From contig JACJNY010000025.1 of the NCBI GenBank assembly GCA_014695295.1, positions 62,001 through 126,000 on the forward strand: 64,000 nt of DNA, written 5' to 3'. A program made the position numbers and the translations under genes. Under the pieces are notes generated by a model. The model was not told the DNA's origin. It did no database searches and worked only from the letters and a program-made list of their open reading frames with translations. Shown piece by piece: positions 63,326-64,000 of the stretch (within the stretch, counting starts at the first letter, position 1; every line of letters begins with the position of its first letter). Origin of the DNA: Microcoleus sp. FACHB-61 (lineage in GTDB: Bacteria; Cyanobacteriota; Cyanobacteriia; Cyanobacteriales; Microcoleaceae).

Positions 63326-64000
63326 AATGAGCGATCGGCAGCTCTGCTAGGCATATAAATTGTCTGTTATGGCAGAGGGGAGATGGGAAGAGTGGGGGAG
63401 TGGGAGAGCTTTCAAGGGTAGGTTTTTTAGATTCCGGCCAAGGAAGAGAGGGAGAGGGCTTTCAGGGGTAGGGGAGAGGTTTCTTCGGTCTCCATGCAAA
63501 AGTGAGATGCTCCTCATTAAATAATTATCTCAGCTCTATTCAATAAGAGAAGTTTGCCCGATCGCCACGTTTGAACCTATCGCTTTTCAAGATTCACTTT
63601 CGAGCCAAAATCTATGAGTGATGGATGCACAAAAACAGAGGTTCTGATTGGTGCAGTGGGATTGATCATCGCAATGCCATGCCAGAAATCAGACAGTGCG
63701 TAAGCTGATATCGTTTCCGGTAGCATCGGAATGATACCGAGGAGACGGCAGTGCCGTGTCCCTACCCCGATTAATTGTAGGGACACGGCACTGCCGTCTC
63801 CTGACTGGGGGTAATATTAATTCCCACGCTACCGGAGTTGATATTAGACGCAGGTAGCTGTCCCTTGAGAAAAATCAGCTCGCTTTACAAAGCACAGTCA
63901 GCCAGTCAAAAAATAATAACATCGACAAGCCAACGCCCCGCCGCCGATCGAGTCAAGTTACTTCCCTTAACGTCTTTTCCTCACCCTTGACGCAGCCAAT
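63326..64000. other. Gene-free right end
   Basis: No supportable gene. Contains GGGAGAGTGGG-type low-complexity repeats (63375-63470) and the 25-bp inverted repeat at 63741-63801. A TpsA or CHAT-domain gene would be expected further right but does not begin inside the window. Confidence 0.5.
63741..63801. repeat. Perfect 25-bp inverted repeat of the GACACGGCA family
   Basis: The left arm 63741-63765 and right arm 63777-63801 are fully complementary, with an 11-base loop (CCCGATTAATT). Each arm itself contains a near palindrome (GACGGCAGTGCCGT), so the whole is a palindrome of palindromes. Confidence 0.9.

Noticed and set aside
63577-63786. 69-codon minus-strand frame at the right end
   Set aside because: Half of it lies in the 25-bp inverted repeat; no recognisable protein.

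Overview
The window looks like chromosome from a filamentous, non-heterocystous cyanobacterium of the Oscillatoriales (Microcoleus/Oscillatoria type). This is inferred from the frequent HIP1 octamer GCGATCGC, cyanobacteria-specific genes (PxcA/CemA, GuaB3, a stand-alone CbiG core, DUF928), giant kinase/ATPase/histidine-kinase fusions, and abundant heptamer-type tandem repeats between genes. No rRNA, tRNA, CRISPR array, intact insertion sequence or prophage was found.

Layout. 1-5.5 kb: two tandem paralogous RTX-type calcium-binding repeat proteins on the minus strand, one running off the left edge, with proline/serine/threonine-rich minisatellite linkers. 5.9-11.8 kb: a helicase-like P-loop protein (-), the proton-extrusion membrane protein PxcA (+), RodA (-) and a VOC-fold protein (-). 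11.9-15.5 kb: a STAND/TPR protein with an N-terminal vMAP-type helix-turn-helix (-), divergent from a tandem array of four tiny NfeD-like genes (+), two of them broken. 15.7-16.8 kb: a deletion scar joining remnants of a polysaccharide deacetylase and an LpxB-like gene tail to tail. 16.9-21.9 kb: GuaB3, thioredoxin, a LOG-family protein, and a SafE/ferric-reductase-like fusion overlapping a small exported protein. 22.4-24.8 kb: cytochrome bd quinol oxidase cydAB.

25.3-36.3 kb holds two tandem giant proteins of about 1,790 residues (Ser/Thr kinase, AAA/STAND ATPase, helical region, GAF, histidine kinase), bounded on both sides by scraps of histidine-kinase C-termini. They are followed by a PAS histidine kinase (-) whose N-terminus resembles the ethylene-receptor domain but lacks its copper ligands. 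39-45 kb: PepA, a lytic transglycosylase, a pentapeptide-repeat protein, a holin-IV-like membrane protein and CbiG. 45.5-47.7 kb: a duplicated 120-residue protein built of 39-residue repeats, flanking a TetR fragment, beside an intact GNAT/TetR pair. 48-51.4 kb: a catalytic/non-catalytic M16 peptidase pair. 51.4-57.2 kb: AsnS, small conserved proteins, an anti-sigma-type ATPase, an alpha/beta hydrolase and a Tat-exported aldo/keto reductase. 57.6-63.3 kb: an unlisted 46-residue membrane protein, a propeller/transglutaminase protein, DUF928 and a TpsB-type outer-membrane transporter.

The most unusual theme is repetitive DNA inside reading frames. A double-palindrome element of about 65 bp sits in frame in both cbiG and tpsB and writes nearly the same peptide (NRQDACST...ACG...ILP) into unrelated proteins. 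Other interspersed repeats also appear inside genes (the helicase-like gene, the second giant kinase, the PAS kinase, the M16 protease N-terminus). The other leading candidates for something undescribed are the STAND/NfeD-array locus, the 39-residue-repeat proteins, and the copper-ligand-less ethylene-receptor-like kinase.
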